Shown here one piece after another: positions 54,281 through 64,000 of a stretch of DNA of 64,000 nt (position 1 is the first letter of the stretch; each line of letters starts with the position of its first letter). The position numbers and the translations under genes were made by a program. Source of the DNA: Pantoea latae (GTDB lineage Bacteria > Pseudomonadota > Gammaproteobacteria > Enterobacterales > Enterobacteriaceae). Where the stretch lies: positions 1 through 64,000 of the forward strand of contig NZ_MWUE01000012.1 of assembly GCF_002077695.1 (NCBI RefSeq), in the 5' to 3' direction. Under the pieces are notes generated by a model. It was not told the DNA's origin. It made no database searches and was given only the letters and a program-made list of their open reading frames with translations.

Positions 54281-54913
54281 ATGCAACAACCTGTGCTGAC
54301 GGTCATGATTGTGGACGACCACCCGCTGATGCGGCGCGGCATTCGCCAGCTGCTGGCGCTGGAGCCGCGCCTGGCGGTGATTGCCGAGGCCAACAACGGC
54401 ACCGAAGCGCTGGCCGAGGCGCGCCACCTGACGCCCGATATCATCCTGCTCGATCTCAATATGAAGGGCATGTCGGGGCTGGATACGCTGAAGGCGCTGC
54501 GCCACGAAGGGATCGCGTCGCGCATTGTTATCTTTACCGTCTCGGACGCGCGCAGCGATATCGACGCCATGATCGACGCCGGCGCGGACGGCTACCTGCT
54601 GAAAGATGGCGATCCGGCGCTGCTGCCCGATCAGCTGCTGGAAGCGGCGCGCGGCGAGAAGATTTTCAGCGACGCGGTGCGCGACTACCTTGCCACGCGC
54701 CAGCACAGCGCCAGTCCGTTCCGCCAGCTTACCGAACGCGAGCGCGACGTGCTGCAGGAGGTGGCGCGCGGGCTGTCAAACAAAGAGATCGCCGCCGCGC
54801 TGCATATTTCGGAAGAGACGGTAAAAGTGCATATCCGCAATCTGCTGAAAAAGCTCGACGTGCGTTCACGCGTCGCGGCGACCGTGCTGTGGTTAGAGAG
54901 CCGCAACAGCTGA
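54281..54913 (+). CDS. narP: Nitrate/nitrite response regulator NarP
   Basis: A 210-residue regulator. The receiver domain has VDDHPLMRRG and phospho-acceptor D58 in LLDLNMKGMSGLDTL. The C-terminal LuxR-type helix-turn-helix spans about 145-205 (LTERERDVLQEVARGLSNKEI in part, EETVKVHIRNLLKKL). It matches NarP better than NarL. Directly after narQ on the same strand, unlike E. coli where narP is unlinked. No narX or narL is in the window. Confidence 0.92.
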   Translation: MQQPVLTVMIVDDHPLMRRGIRQLLALEPRLAVIAEANNGTEALAEARHLTPDIILLDLNMKGMSGLDTLKALRHEGIASRIVIFTVSDARSDIDAMIDAGADGYLLKDGDPALLPDQLLEAARGEKIFSDAVRDYLATRQHSASPFRQLTERERDVLQEVARGLSNKEIAAALHISEETVKVHIRNLLKKLDVRSRVAATVLWLESRNS

Positions 54914-55085
54914 CCTGACGCGGTATTTACACTTTCTCCACAATTTCTCCACGATGTCCTAATTTGCGCCACGTAGAGTAAGGTCCGGCAGGAAATTCAC
55001 CTTTTTCTCTGCCTGCTCGGCCCGCCTCTGCCGTGGGCCGCATTCTGATAATAAAAGCGAAACGCTGCTGAGGAGTGTCGATTCG

Positions 55086-58000
55086 ATGTCGAATTTTTTC
55101 ATCGACCGTCCCGTTTTTGCCTGGGTGCTGGCGATTTTAATCTGCCTGTGCGGCACGCTGGCGATTATTTCCCTGCCTGTGGAGCAATATCCCGACCTGG
55201 CGCCGCCTAACGTGCGCATTACCGCCAACTATCCGGGCGCCTCGGCGGAAACGCTGGAGAACACCGTCACCCAGGTTATCGAGCAGAACATGACCGGCAT
55301 CGACAACCTGATGTATATGTCCTCCAACAGCAGCAACACCGGCCAGGCGCAAATCACCCTCACCTTTTCCGCCGGCACCAATCCCGACGAGGCGCGCCAG
55401 CAGGTACAGAACCAGCTGCAGTCGGCGCTGCGCAAGCTGCCGCAGGCGGTGCAGTCGCAGGGCGTGACGGTGAATAAAACCGGCGACAGCAATATTTTGA
55501 TGCTCGCCTTCGTCTCGACTGACGGCAGCATGGATAAGCAAGATATTGCCGACTATGTCGCCAGTAATATCCAGGATCCGCTGAGCCGTATCGACGGCGT
55601 CGGTCAGGTGGACGCCTACGGCTCGCAGTATGCGATGCGCATCTGGCTCGATCCCGCCCGGCTGATCGCCTATTCGCTGACCACCGACGACGTGGTGAGC
55701 GCCATCGAGGCGCAAAACGCCCAGGTCGCGGTCGGCCAGGTAGGCGGCCTGCCCTCGGTGGATAAGCAGGCGCTGAACGCCACGGTCAATGCGCAGTCGC
55801 TGCTGCAAACGCCAGAGCAGTTCAAAGCCATCACCCTGAAGAGCAACCCCGACGGCTCGGTGGTGACGCTAAGCGACGTGGCGCAGGTGGCGCTGGGCGC
55901 GGAGAAATATGATTATCTCAGCCGCTACAACGGCCAGCCCGCCTCCGGGCTCGGCATCAAGCTCGCCTCTGGCGCCAACGAGATGAACACCGACAAGCTG
56001 GTGCGCCAGCGGGTGGAAGAGCTGTCGCACTTTTTCCCGCACGGGCTGGAAGCCAAAGTCGCCTATGAAACCACGCCGTTCGTCAAAGCCTCGATTATCG
56101 ACGTAGTGAAAACCCTGCTCGAGGCGATCGTGCTGGTGTTCGGCGTGATGTATCTGTTTATGCAAAACTTTCGCGCCACGCTGATCCCGACCATCGCGGT
56201 GCCGGTGGTGCTGCTCGGCACCTTCTCGGTGCTCTACGCCTGCGGCTTCAGCATCAACACCCTGACGATGTTCGCCATGGTGCTCGCTATCGGCCTGCTG
56301 GTGGACGACGCCATCGTGGTGGTGGAGAACGTCGAGCGCATCATGAGCGAAGAGGGTCTGTCGCCGCGCGCCGCGACGCGCAAGTCGATGGGGCAAATTC
56401 AGGGCGCGCTGGTGGGCATCGCGCTGGTGCTGTCGGCGGTGTTCGTGCCGATGGCCTTTTTCGGCGGCACGGTCGGCGCTATCTACCGCCAGTTCTCGAT
56501 TACCATCGTCTCGGCGATGGTGCTGTCGGTGCTGGTGGCGATGATCCTCACGCCGGCGCTGTGCGCCACGCTGCTGAAGCCGCTGCCGCCCGACGGGCAT
56601 CACCAGCGTCGCGGCTTCTTCGGCTGGTTCAACCGCCACTTCAACCGCAACGCCGACCGCTATGAGCGCGGCGTGGCGCGCATCCTGCTAAAGGGCGGCC
56701 GCTGGCTGCTGCTCTATCTCGCCATTATCGGCCTGATGGCGTTCCTGTTTATCCGCCTGCCGACCTCGTTTCTGCCGCTGGAAGATCGCGGCGTTTTCCT
56801 CACCCAGGTGCAGCTGCCGCCGGGCGCCACGCTGCAGCAAACCTCCAGCGTGGTGGCGCAGGTGGAGAACTACTATATGACCCAGGAGAAAGAGAACGTG
56901 CTGTCGGTGTTCTCTACCATCGGCTCAGGGCCGGGCGGCAACGGTCAGAATGTGGCGCGCCTGTTTGTGCGCCTGAAAGACTGGGAGGAGCGGTCGGGCG
57001 CGGATCGCACTTCGTTCGCGATTATCGACCGCGCCACCAAAGCCTTCCGCGCGATTAAAGAAGGACGCGTCATCGCCAGCAGCCCGCCGGCGATCACCGG
57101 CATGGGCAGCTCCTCCGGCTTTGATATGGAGCTGCAGGATCACGCCGGTATCGGCCACGTTCAGCTGATGGCAATGCGCGATAAGCTGCTGGCGATGGCG
57201 GAGAGCGATCCTGCGCTGTCTCGGGTGCGTCACAACGGCCTCGACGACAGTCCGCAGCTGCAGATCGATGTCGATCAGCGCAAGGCGCAGGCGCTGGGCG
57301 TCTCAATCGATACCATCAACGATACCCTGACCACCGCCTGGGGCTCGACCTATGTCAACGATTTCCTCGACCGCGGACGCGTGAAGAAGGTATACGTGCA
57401 GGCCGCGCCGCAGTACCGCATGCTGCCGGACGATATCAATCAATGGTACGTGCGCAACAGCAGCGGCGGCATGGTGCCCTTCTCCGCCTTCGCCACCAGC
57501 CGCTGGGAGACCGGCTCGCCGCGTCTGGAACGCTATAACGGCTATTCGTCGCTCGAGATCGTCGGCGAGGCGGCGTCGGGCGTCAGCAGCGGCACGGCGA
57601 TGGACGCGATGGAGCGGCTGGTGGCGCAGCTGCCGCTCGGCGTCGGCTTCCAGTGGACCGGCGCCTCTTATCAGGAGCGTTTGTCGGGTTCGCAGGCGCC
57701 TGCGCTCTACGCCATTTCGCTGCTGGTGGTGTTTCTCTGCCTGGCGGCGCTCTACGAGAGCTGGTCGATTCCCTTCTCGGTGATGCTGGTGGTGCCGCTC
57801 GGCGTGGTGGGCGCGCTGGTGGCCACCTGGCTGCGCGGGCTGGAGAATGACGTCTATTTCCAGGTTGGGCTGCTGACGGTGGTGGGGCTTTCCGCCAAGA
57901 ACGCCATTCTGATCGTGGAGTTCGCCAACGAGATCAACAGCAAAGGCGGCGAGCTGGTAGAGGCGACGCTCAGCGCCGCGCGCCAGCGTCTGCGCCCGAT

Positions 58001-58202
58001 CCTGATGACCTCGCTGGCCTTTATCTTCGGCGTGCTGCCGATGGCCATCAGCGCGGGCGCCGGCTCCGGCAGCCAGCACGCGGTCGGCACCGGCGTGATG
58101 GGCGGCATGATCTCCGCGACCCTGCTGGCGATCTTCTTTGTGCCGCTGTTCTTTGTGCTGGTGCGCCGCCGTTTCCCGCTGAAGGCGAAGCCGCACGACT
58201 AA
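55086..58202 (+). CDS. acrD: RND multidrug efflux permease AcrD
   Basis: Proton-driven inner-membrane pump exporting aminoglycosides and other amphiphiles through TolC with AcrA. 1038 residues, the E. coli AcrD length. Twelve helices and two large periplasmic loops. Proton-relay Asp pair visible in [18 protein letters not shown] (about 407-408). N-terminus [16 protein letters not shown] is typical. Located after narQ as in E. coli, with narP in between. No adaptor gene is adjacent. Confidence 0.95.
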   Translation: MSNFFIDRPVFAWVLAILICLCGTLAIISLPVEQYPDLAPPNVRITANYPGASAETLENTVTQVIEQNMTGIDNLMYMSSNSSNTGQAQITLTFSAGTNPDEARQQVQNQLQSALRKLPQAVQSQGVTVNKTGDSNILMLAFVSTDGSMDKQDIADYVASNIQDPLSRIDGVGQVDAYGSQYAMRIWLDPARLIAYSLTTDDVVSAIEAQNAQVAVGQVGGLPSVDKQALNATVNAQSLLQTPEQFKAITLKSNPDGSVVTLSDVAQVALGAEKYDYLSRYNGQPASGLGIKLASGANEMNTDKLVRQRVEELSHFFPHGLEAKVAYETTPFVKASIIDVVKTLLEAIVLVFGVMYLFMQNFRATLIPTIAVPVVLLGTFSVLYACGFSINTLTMFAMVLAIGLLVDDAIVVVENVERIMSEEGLSPRAATRKSMGQIQGALVGIALVLSAVFVPMAFFGGTVGAIYRQFSITIVSAMVLSVLVAMILTPALCATLLKPLPPDGHHQRRGFFGWFNRHFNRNADRYERGVARILLKGGRWLLLYLAIIGLMAFLFIRLPTSFLPLEDRGVFLTQVQLPPGATLQQTSSVVAQVENYYMTQEKENVLSVFSTIGSGPGGNGQNVARLFVRLKDWEERSGADRTSFAIIDRATKAFRAIKEGRVIASSPPAITGMGSSSGFDMELQDHAGIGHVQLMAMRDKLLAMAESDPALSRVRHNGLDDSPQLQIDVDQRKAQALGVSIDTINDTLTTAWGSTYVNDFLDRGRVKKVYVQAAPQYRMLPDDINQWYVRNSSGGMVPFSAFATSRWETGSPRLERYNGYSSLEIVGEAASGVSSGTAMDAMERLVAQLPLGVGFQWTGASYQERLSGSQAPALYAISLLVVFLCLAALYESWSIPFSVMLVVPLGVVGALVATWLRGLENDVYFQVGLLTVVGLSAKNAILIVEFANEINSKGGELVEATLSAARQRLRPILMTSLAFIFGVLPMAISAGAGSGSQHAVGTGVMGGMISATLLAIFFVPLFFVLVRRRFPLKAKPHD

Positions 58203-58214
58203 GCGCCAAAAATT

Positions 58215-58240
58215 AAGGCAGCCACCGAGGTGGCTGCCTT
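58215..58240 (+). terminator. acrD terminator
   Basis: AAGGCAGCCACC pairs with GGTGGCTGCCTT across a two-base loop, 13 bases after acrD. The following sequence is only moderately T-rich. Confidence 0.75.
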
Positions 58241-58302
58241 GTATTACTGTGTGTGGTCAGAATCAGAGCAAGGGGGACAGGTCCTGCTGTGTTCGCTGCC
58301 GG

Positions 58303-58365
58303 TTACTTGTTGCGTAACATTGCGGCGATAAATTCTTTCCAGTTCCCCATTTCAGCGTCAATCAT
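58303..58365 (-). CDS. ypfM: Small protein YpfM
   Basis: A 20-residue protein beginning MIDAEMGNWKEF and ending MLRNK. It closely matches E. coli YpfM (19 residues, MIERELGNWKDF start) and lies in the same place, convergent with acrD and divergent from yffB. A strong AGAGAGGG ribosome site is five bases before the ATG. Amphipathic; the function is unknown. Conserved across genera despite its size, which argues that it is translated. Confidence 0.88.
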   Translation of the reverse strand: MIDAEMGNWKEFIAAMLRNK

Positions 58366-58750
58366 ATAAACCCTCTCTTATTGTGCTGCCGATTTTACGC
58401 ATAAATTTTCGACAAGTGAATACGGTTACACCTGTTTTCACTATCGGCAAAGGCGATTAATGACCTGAGTTTTTTGGATCTGCTAGCTGACGCACATTTC
58501 AGCAATAGCGGGGCTCTGAAGAGAGAAAAGGCGGTTATAACGGACCAGACGGTCTGAATTTCACTTAAGATAATTCTTAACATGATCATGATAAACCGCG
58601 TGACAATTGCCGGTACTAATGAAAGCGGTTACTAAGACTAATCTTAATGATTTTATTTCGGTAATTTCGCCGCTTTTTCCCTCTCTGCGCTTAGCAGCCA
58701 AATTCTCTGTGATAAACTGGCGCACTCTTTTTTCTGGACGAGGAAGCCTG
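58366..58750. other. ypfM-yffB intergenic region
   Basis: A 385-base, relatively A/T-rich gap that should contain the divergent ypfM and yffB promoters. A small GACC-N4-GGTC hairpin is at about 58542-58553. An in-frame extension of yffB upstream to 58607 exists but is not conserved. I see no other gene. Confidence 0.5.
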
Positions 58751-59119
58751 ATGACAGCGCAGTGGGTGATGTACGGCATTAAAAATTGCGACACGATAAA
58801 AAAAGCGCGCCGCTTTTTAGAGGCCGCCGACATCGACGTTGAGTTTCATGATTACCGCGCCAGCGGGCTGAACGATGCGCTGCTGACGCAGTTTATCGAT
58901 CAGCTAGGCTATCAGACGCTGCTTAACACGCGCGGCACCACCTGGCGCAAGCTGCCGGAAGCGGAGCGCGAAGCCGTTGTCGACAGCAGCAGCGCCAGCG
59001 CGCTGATGCTGGCACACCCCGCCATTATCAAGCGTCCCGTACTGCGCGCGCCGGACGGCACGCTGCTGGTCGGCTTCAGCGAAGCCGCTTATCAGGCGTT
59101 TATTCAGGAGAAGTCATAA
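58751..59119 (+). CDS. yffB: YffB, ArsC/Spx-family thioredoxin-fold protein
   Basis: A 122-residue ArsC-family protein with the single catalytic-type cysteine C13 in [12 protein letters not shown] and [15 protein letters not shown] near the C-terminus. GAGGAAG precedes the ATG. It lies one base before dapE and is clearly co-transcribed with it, as in E. coli. E. coli YffB binds glutathione and is not a proven arsenate reductase. The physiological role is unclear. Confidence 0.93.
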   Translation: MTAQWVMYGIKNCDTIKKARRFLEAADIDVEFHDYRASGLNDALLTQFIDQLGYQTLLNTRGTTWRKLPEAEREAVVDSSSASALMLAHPAIIKRPVLRAPDGTLLVGFSEAAYQAFIQEKS

Positions 59120-59120
59120 C

Positions 59121-60248
59121 ATGTTCTGTCCGGTTATCGAACTGACGCAGCAGCTGATCCGCCGTCCCTCGCTGAGCCCGGACGACGCAGGCTGTCAGGC
59201 GCTGCTGATTGCGCGTCTGGAAGCGATTGGCTTTCATGTTGAGCTGATGCACATCGACGACACGCTCAACTTCTGGGCGACGCGCGGCCAGGGCGAAACG
59301 CTGGCGTTCGCCGGTCATACCGACGTGGTGCCGCCGGGCGACGCCAGCCGCTGGATCAACCCGCCCTTCGAGCCCACCATTCGCGACGGCATGCTTTTTG
59401 GCCGCGGTGCAGCGGATATGAAAGGGTCGCTGGCGGCGATGGTAGTCGCCGCCGAGCGCTTTGTCGCCGCGCATCCCAACCACAAAGGCCGCCTGGCGTT
59501 TTTGATCACCTCCGACGAAGAGGCGAGCGCGAAAAACGGCACGGTAAAAGTGGTGGAGCGTCTGATGGCGCGCCGTGAGCGTCTCGATTACTGCCTGGTC
59601 GGCGAACCCTCCAGCACTGAAGTGGTGGGCGACGTGGTAAAAAACGGCCGCCGCGGCTCGATGACCGCTAACCTCACCATTCACGGCGTGCAGGGCCATG
59701 TCGCCTATCCCCATCTGGCGGACAACCCGGTACACCGCGCGCTGCCGGCGCTTAACGCGCTGGTCGCCACCGAGTGGGATCGCGGCAATGAATTTTTCCC
59801 GCCCACCAGCATGCAGATCGCCAACGTGCAGGCCGGCACCGGCAGCAACAACGTTATCCCGGGCGAGTTTTTCGTGCAGTTCAATTTCCGCTTCAGCACC
59901 GAACTCACCGATCAGATGATCAAGGATCGCGTGGCGGCGCTGCTCGACAGCTACCAGCTGCGCTATACGCTGGAGTGGGTGGTGTCCGGTCAGCCGTTCC
60001 TGACCTCGCGCGGCAGGCTGGTCGACGCCGTGGTGAAGGCGGTATCGCACTATAATGAAATTAAGCCGCAGCTGCTGACCACCGGCGGCACCTCAGACGG
60101 GCGCTTTATCGCGCGGATGGGCGCGCAGGTGGTGGAGCTTGGCCCGGTGAATGCCACCATTCACAAAATCAATGAGTGCGTGAAGGCCGCCGATCTACAG
60201 ACGCTGAGCCGCATGTATCAGCGCATTATGGAACAGCTGGTCGCCTGA
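59121..60248 (+). CDS. dapE: Succinyl-diaminopimelate desuccinylase
   Basis: Zinc aminohydrolase of the lysine/diaminopimelate pathway, needed for peptidoglycan. 375 residues, as in E. coli. Metal ligands are in [10 protein letters not shown] (His about 66) and [10 protein letters not shown], with the catalytic Glu in TSDEEASA (about 134). The dimerisation domain spans about 180-290. Second gene of yffB-dapE-ypfN. Confidence 0.97.
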   Translation: MFCPVIELTQQLIRRPSLSPDDAGCQALLIARLEAIGFHVELMHIDDTLNFWATRGQGETLAFAGHTDVVPPGDASRWINPPFEPTIRDGMLFGRGAADMKGSLAAMVVAAERFVAAHPNHKGRLAFLITSDEEASAKNGTVKVVERLMARRERLDYCLVGEPSSTEVVGDVVKNGRRGSMTANLTIHGVQGHVAYPHLADNPVHRALPALNALVATEWDRGNEFFPPTSMQIANVQAGTGSNNVIPGEFFVQFNFRFSTELTDQMIKDRVAALLDSYQLRYTLEWVVSGQPFLTSRGRLVDAVVKAVSHYNEIKPQLLTTGGTSDGRFIARMGAQVVELGPVNATIHKINECVKAADLQTLSRMYQRIMEQLVA

Positions 60249-60271
60249 TCGCGATCGAGAGGAGCAGGCAA

Positions 60272-60460
60272 ATGGAATTTATCAAAGAGTACTGGTGGAT
60301 CCTGGTGATCCTGTTGCTGGTTGGCGTGCTGATGAATGTGTATAAAGATCTGAAGCGCATCGACCATAAAAAATATATGGCGAACAAGCCCGACCTGCCG
60401 CCGCATCGCGACTTTAACGATAAGTGGGACGATGACGACAACTGGCCGAAGAAGAAGTAA
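60272..60460 (+). CDS. ypfN: YpfN, UPF0370 small membrane protein
   Basis: A 62-residue protein with one transmembrane helix ([20 protein letters not shown]) and a conserved polar tail ([20 protein letters not shown]). The start is the ATG after GAGAGGAGCAGG, and matches E. coli YpfN. Follows dapE by 23 bases. The function is unknown. Confidence 0.94.
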   Translation: MEFIKEYWWILVILLLVGVLMNVYKDLKRIDHKKYMANKPDLPPHRDFNDKWDDDDNWPKKK

Positions 60461-60491
60461 CCCAACGGCTTAGCGGCGTCAGCGCCCGACA

Positions 60492-60519
60492 ACGCCCTCG
60501 CCTGCGCGAGGGCGTTTTT
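60492..60519. terminator. Terminator between ypfN and ypfH
   Basis: ACGCCCTCGC and GCGAGGGCGT arms with a five-T run on the plus strand, ending next to the stop of the convergent ypfH. Confidence 0.8.
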
Positions 60520-61201
60520 ACATCATCATAATCACATCGTCGTCGCCGGGCTTCGCGCCGCTCAGCGCCTCGTCGAAATAGCGCTTTGGCACGGTGTAGT
60601 GCAGGTGCTTCAGCGCCAGCGCCATGCTGCGATCGTCAACCGCGTGCGGCAGATCCTCGATGATATCGAGGGTAACGTCGCCGCCCAGCGCGGTGAGCCG
60701 CTGCGCCGCCTGTTCGGCATGCTGCATCGGGATCTGCTCGTCATACTCGCCGTGGATCAGATGGATGGTGGTGCGGGTCGTGGCGTTTTCCGGCAGCGTG
60801 GCGTAGCGGCCGCTAAACGCCACCACGCGTCCCGCCAGATCCGGCTGCGCCTTGACGCCCTCCAGCACCATGGTGCTGCCCTGCGAAAACCCCACCAGCG
60901 CCGTGGCATCGGCAGCGACGCCGCTTTGCGCCTGCCAGTGCCGCACCGAATCGACGAACTGCGGCAGCACCGCGTTGATGCGCTGCTGCTCGCTCTGATC
61001 GTGCTGCGCGGTTTCGCTGAACCAGTAGTGGCCAGGCGCCGGCGCGCCGACTGCGACTACCTGCGCCTGTGGGAACTCGCGCGCGAACCAGCCGCCCAGC
61101 TGCGCCATGGAGTGCGGATTATCGCCGACGCCGTGATAGAGCAGGAACAGCTGTTGTGCAGCCGCGCTCGGCTGCTGAACAATAACGTATTGCAGTGTCA
61201 T
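60518..61201 (-). CDS. ypfH: YpfH, alpha/beta-hydrolase carboxylesterase
   Basis: A 227-residue serine esterase of the phospholipase/carboxylesterase family. Nucleophile elbow GFSQGSTM (Ser about 116), Asp in HGEYDEQIP and His in DLPHAVDD complete the triad. LFLLYHGVGDNPHSM is the oxyanion region. E. coli YpfH has esterase activity on short acyl chains, but the natural substrate is unknown. Located before tmcA as in E. coli. Confidence 0.92.
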   Translation of the reverse strand: MTLQYVIVQQPSAAAQQLFLLYHGVGDNPHSMAQLGGWFAREFPQAQVVAVGAPAPGHYWFSETAQHDQSEQQRINAVLPQFVDSVRHWQAQSGVAADATALVGFSQGSTMVLEGVKAQPDLAGRVVAFSGRYATLPENATTRTTIHLIHGEYDEQIPMQHAEQAAQRLTALGGDVTLDIIEDLPHAVDDRSMALALKHLHYTVPKRYFDEALSGAKPGDDDVIMMM

Positions 61202-61274
61202 ATCGACCTCCTCAGATCACTATACGCCGCCCTGAGCAGAGCGCTATCGGGAAAATTTGAACGACTCTGTGGAT

Positions 61275-63242
61275 TTATTCCACTTGCTGTCGCAGCAGAG
61301 AGGCGCGCGCGGCGTCCCATTCGCTCAGCGCCGCGGCGGCGTCCAGCCGCAGCCTGGCGACAAGCGCCTTGCGGCCTGCCAGCCCGGCCTGCTGCGCCAC
61401 ATTACCGAGATCCGCCTGCGGCTGCAGCACGGCCTGCAGCAGCGGGGAAACGGCGACGCGGTCGGCGAGGCGCTGCAGCACCGGCAGCGTCGCCTCCAGC
61501 GGCCGCTGCGCCCAGGCGAACCCCGCCGCCAGCCAGGCATCTTCGTCATTAAAAGGGGAAAAGGTTTCTGGCAGCGCGATTGGCTCGGCAATCTGCTGAC
61601 GCAGCTGCGGCCAGTCGCGCGCCAGCCGCGCCGCCGCGCGCTGCTGCAGCGCCCTGCCTGCGGGCGTCAGCGCGCGTATCGCCATCGCCGCATAGCAGCC
61701 GCTGCTCGCCTCGCGCTGCGTGCCGATGCGCGCCAGGGTAAAGCCGCAGGCGCGCCAGAAGGCCCACAGCGCCTCGGTATAGCCGAAGCTGACAGAGAGA
61801 AAATCCACCTCCTGCTGCGCCTGCACGGCAGCCACCAGCGCCTGGCCGATACCCTGCCTGCGCTGCTCCGCCGCCACCGCGATACGGCTGATGCGACGAG
61901 AGCGCAGCGTCGCCGCCTCAACGAAGCCGGCGTGCGCCGCCAGCGACTGCGCCACCAGATTGCCGCGCGGCCGCCTTCTGCCCGCCCAGACCGCCTGCGC
62001 CAGTTCAGGCGTTAAGCCGCCCTCTTCCACCAGCCAGAGCGCGCCCTGCAGCGCGGGCGCGTCGCCGCTCAGCCACAGCGTCATGCCGGGCGCATCCATT
62101 AAGCGCCGCAGGTCGAGCGGCGAGGTGCGGTAGTGGGCGCTGGCCAGCAGACGGTAAGCCGCCTGCGGCTGCGCGGCATCGCGCCGCCAGGCGCCGGCGG
62201 GCATCCGACGCGGCGCGGCGGGCAGCGACGCGGACGCGGGCGAGGCGTCCTCAAACAGCAGCGCCTGATTGAGCCAGGCCTCCAGCGGATCCTGACGCGA
62301 CCAGCGCAGCGGCTCGTCCAGCGTAAAGTAACGCACCCGCGGCAGCCCGGCGCAGAACTTGAGAATAAAGCCGCGTCCGGTGCCTTCGTAGCCCTGCACC
62401 GTGGTGGTCAGCAGCACACGCGGGAAGCGTGCCACCAGCGCGCTCAGCAGCGGCGTCGGGATGGCGGCGGCCTCGTCGACGATCAGCCAGTCAGCCGCGA
62501 GGTCGGGCTGGGCGAGAATGGCGTCTGGCGCCATAAAATGAAAAGCGTCGCCGGCGAAGCGCGCCAGCACCTCGGTGGAGGCCTTCGCGGGCGCGGCGAT
62601 CGGCGTGCCGGGAATGTGCCGCGCCAGCATGCCCGCCAGCGCCGACTTGCCGCGTCCGCGCGGCGCGGTCAGCACCGCGACGCCGGGCGCCATCGTCAGC
62701 AGCTGCTGCAGAATCGCCTGCTGCTGCTGCGGCGCGCGGCACTGCCAGCCAGGCATCTCAGCCAGCGGCGCAATACGCGGCGGCGCATCCTGACGCAGCA
62801 GCGCCACGCTGGGATCGGCAAGCAGCGTCTGCTGCAGATGGCGGATAAAGTTCGGCGTGGCGATGGGTTCGGCGACGTCGGCCCAGCGCAGGCTGTCCTG
62901 GTCCGGCTGCTGCGCCCAGCGCGCCCAGGGCGGTGTGAGCAGCAGCAGCCAGCTTCCGGCGCGCAGCGTGCCCGCCAGCGCGGCCAGAGCTTCAGCATGA
63001 AAGCCGCGGCGCGCGTCGAAAAGGGCATGGGTAAACTCGCGGCCGAGCAGCGTGCGTAACGCCGCTGGCGCGCAGTGAGGGAGATCGTCAATCGGCGCGT
63101 CGCCGACCAGCAGCCAGTCGCCCGGCAGGCCGGCGCGCCATTCGGCGGCGCGCGTCAGGCACCACTCCGGCTCGCCGCTGATGACGCAGAGCCGCCTGAT
63201 GCCTGCCTGCTGCATCTGGCGGCCGAGCTGTTCAGGCGACAT
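61275..63242 (-). CDS. tmcA: tRNA(Met) cytidine acetyltransferase TmcA
   Basis: Makes N4-acetylcytidine at the wobble base of elongator tRNA-Met, using acetyl-CoA and ATP. 655 residues. An N-terminal DUF1726-type domain is followed by a helicase-like module with P-loop TAPRGRGKSAL (about 199-209) and Walker B VDEAAAIPTPLL, then a GNAT domain (RRISRIAVAAEQRRQGIGQAL in part) and a C-terminal tRNA-binding tail. The ATG overlaps the ypfJ stop by one base. Confidence 0.95.
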   Translation of the reverse strand: MSPEQLGRQMQQAGIRRLCVISGEPEWCLTRAAEWRAGLPGDWLLVGDAPIDDLPHCAPAALRTLLGREFTHALFDARRGFHAEALAALAGTLRAGSWLLLLTPPWARWAQQPDQDSLRWADVAEPIATPNFIRHLQQTLLADPSVALLRQDAPPRIAPLAEMPGWQCRAPQQQQAILQQLLTMAPGVAVLTAPRGRGKSALAGMLARHIPGTPIAAPAKASTEVLARFAGDAFHFMAPDAILAQPDLAADWLIVDEAAAIPTPLLSALVARFPRVLLTTTVQGYEGTGRGFILKFCAGLPRVRYFTLDEPLRWSRQDPLEAWLNQALLFEDASPASASLPAAPRRMPAGAWRRDAAQPQAAYRLLASAHYRTSPLDLRRLMDAPGMTLWLSGDAPALQGALWLVEEGGLTPELAQAVWAGRRRPRGNLVAQSLAAHAGFVEAATLRSRRISRIAVAAEQRRQGIGQALVAAVQAQQEVDFLSVSFGYTEALWAFWRACGFTLARIGTQREASSGCYAAMAIRALTPAGRALQQRAAARLARDWPQLRQQIAEPIALPETFSPFNDEDAWLAAGFAWAQRPLEATLPVLQRLADRVAVSPLLQAVLQPQADLGNVAQQAGLAGRKALVARLRLDAAAALSEWDAARASLLRQQVE

Positions 63243-64000
63243 CAGTTAGCGGCGAAGGTGTTGCACTGTCCGGGATCGCCGCTGTCGAATCCGCGTTTAA
63301 ACCAGCTGTAGCGCTGTTCTGAGGTGCCGTGGGTAAAGCTGTCGGGCACCACGCGTCCCTGGCTACGCTGCTGCAGGCGATCGTCGCCGATAGCCTGCGC
63401 CGCATCCAGCGCCTGCTGCAGGTCGCCGGTCTCCAGCCAGTTGTCTTTGCTGACGTAGTGGCCCCAGACGCCGGCGAAGCAGTCCGCCTGCAGCTCCATC
63501 TTCACCGACAGGTGATTGATCTGCGTCTGGCTGGCGCCCTGCTGCATCTCGCGCACTTTCGGCTCGATGCCGAGCAACTTCTGCACGTGGTGTCCTACCT
63601 CGTGCGCCACCACGTAGCCCTGCGCAAATTCGCCGCCTGCGCCAAGCTTGTTTTTCATCTCATCGTAGAACGAGAGGTCGATATAGACGCGCTGATCCGC
63701 CGGGCAGTAGAACGGCCCCATCGCCGTCTGGCCGGTGCCGCAGCGGGTCTGGGTCGCGCCGCGATACATCACCAGCGTCGGCGCGACGTACTCTTTACCC
63801 ATCTGCTGGAACAGCTTGCTCCAGGTATCTTCGGTCGAGGCGAGAATGACGCGGGTGAATTTCGCCGCTTCATCGTCGTTGGCGCTGACGCGCTGCTGCT
63901 GCTGGCTGGTGGGCGCGACGTCGCCCCCGGTGAGCAGCCCCGTCAGGTCGTAGCCGTAATAGCCGGCGATCGCCACCACCACTAACAGGATGATGCCGCC
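63242..64000 (-). CDS. ypfJ: YpfJ, neutral zinc metallopeptidase family protein (5' end outside window)
   Basis: Partial: the frame stays open to the right edge, so the N-terminus is missing; 252 codons are visible before the stop. A transmembrane anchor ([13 protein letters not shown]) begins the visible part. The zinc-binding HEVGH is in [32 protein letters not shown] and [11 protein letters not shown] match E. coli YpfJ. The family is a predicted membrane-bound metalloprotease whose substrate is unknown. Overlaps tmcA by one base, so they are probably one operon. Confidence 0.93.
   Translation of the reverse strand, partial: GGIILLVVVAIAGYYGYDLTGLLTGGDVAPTSQQQQRVSANDDEAAKFTRVILASTEDTWSKLFQQMGKEYVAPTLVMYRGATQTRCGTGQTAMGPFYCPADQRVYIDLSFYDEMKNKLGAGGEFAQGYVVAHEVGHHVQKLLGIEPKVREMQQGASQTQINHLSVKMELQADCFAGVWGHYVSKDNWLETGDLQQALDAAQAIGDDRLQQRSQGRVVPDSFTHGTSEQRYSWFKRGFDSGDPGQCNTFAAN

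Overview
The window is a chromosomal segment of a gamma-proteobacterium of the order Enterobacterales. Gene order follows the 52-56 minute region of Escherichia coli almost gene for gene: mntH, nupC, alaX/alaW, yfeC, gltX, valU/X/Y-lysV, yfeR/yfeH, ypeB, ligA, zipA, cysZ, cysK, ptsH-ptsI-crr, cysM, cysAWTP, yfeY, yfeZ, ypeA, amiA, hemF, maeB, talA, tktB, ypfG, nudK, narQ, acrD, ypfM, yffB, dapE, ypfN, ypfH, tmcA, ypfJ. High G+C, protein divergence from E. coli and the accessory genes point to Erwiniaceae (Pantoea/Mixta/Erwinia-like). The genus is an inference.

Layout. 1-2997: an atypical high-GC edge, then mntH divergent from nupC. 3186-7444: a four-gene sulfur operon (FMNH2-dependent monooxygenase, SsuA-like binding protein, cupin thiol dioxygenase, four-domain rhodanese) where E. 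coli has yfeA. 7536-11451: two tRNA-Ala, a formate/nitrite-type channel, yfeC, gltX and the Val-Val-Val-Lys tRNA operon, followed by a 308-bp-period tandem repeat carrying the 3' end of tRNA-Lys. 12070-18807: a FlxA-like gene with a sigma-28 promoter, yfeR/yfeH, ypeB, ligA, zipA, cysZ. 18950-22999: cysK and the general PTS operon. 23085-25129: a CpxAR-like two-component system where E. coli has pdxK. 25286-30048: cysM and the sulfate/thiosulfate ABC operon. 30227-36077: yfeY, yfeZ, ypeA, amiA, hemF, maeB.

36194-43638 is the main accessory island, a SorC-type regulator with six catabolic or transport genes. I read it as D-apionate catabolism: uptake, oxidoisomerisation (ApnO), decarboxylation to L-erythrulose (OiaC), phosphorylation (LerK) and two isomerisations (LerI, EryI) to D-erythrose 4-phosphate. 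talA and tktB, which consume erythrose 4-phosphate, follow immediately. ATGAACA repeats in the divergent promoter region are probable operators.

46936-64000: ampH convergent with ypfG, then nudK, ansP, a DUF1471 gene, an adjacent narQ-narP pair, acrD, the 20-codon gene ypfM, yffB-dapE-ypfN, and ypfH, tmcA and ypfJ. ypfJ runs off the right edge. I see no CRISPR array, insertion sequence or prophage. Sulfur assimilation is a theme: the monooxygenase operon, cysZ, cysK, cysM and cysPTWA all lie within about 27 kb.
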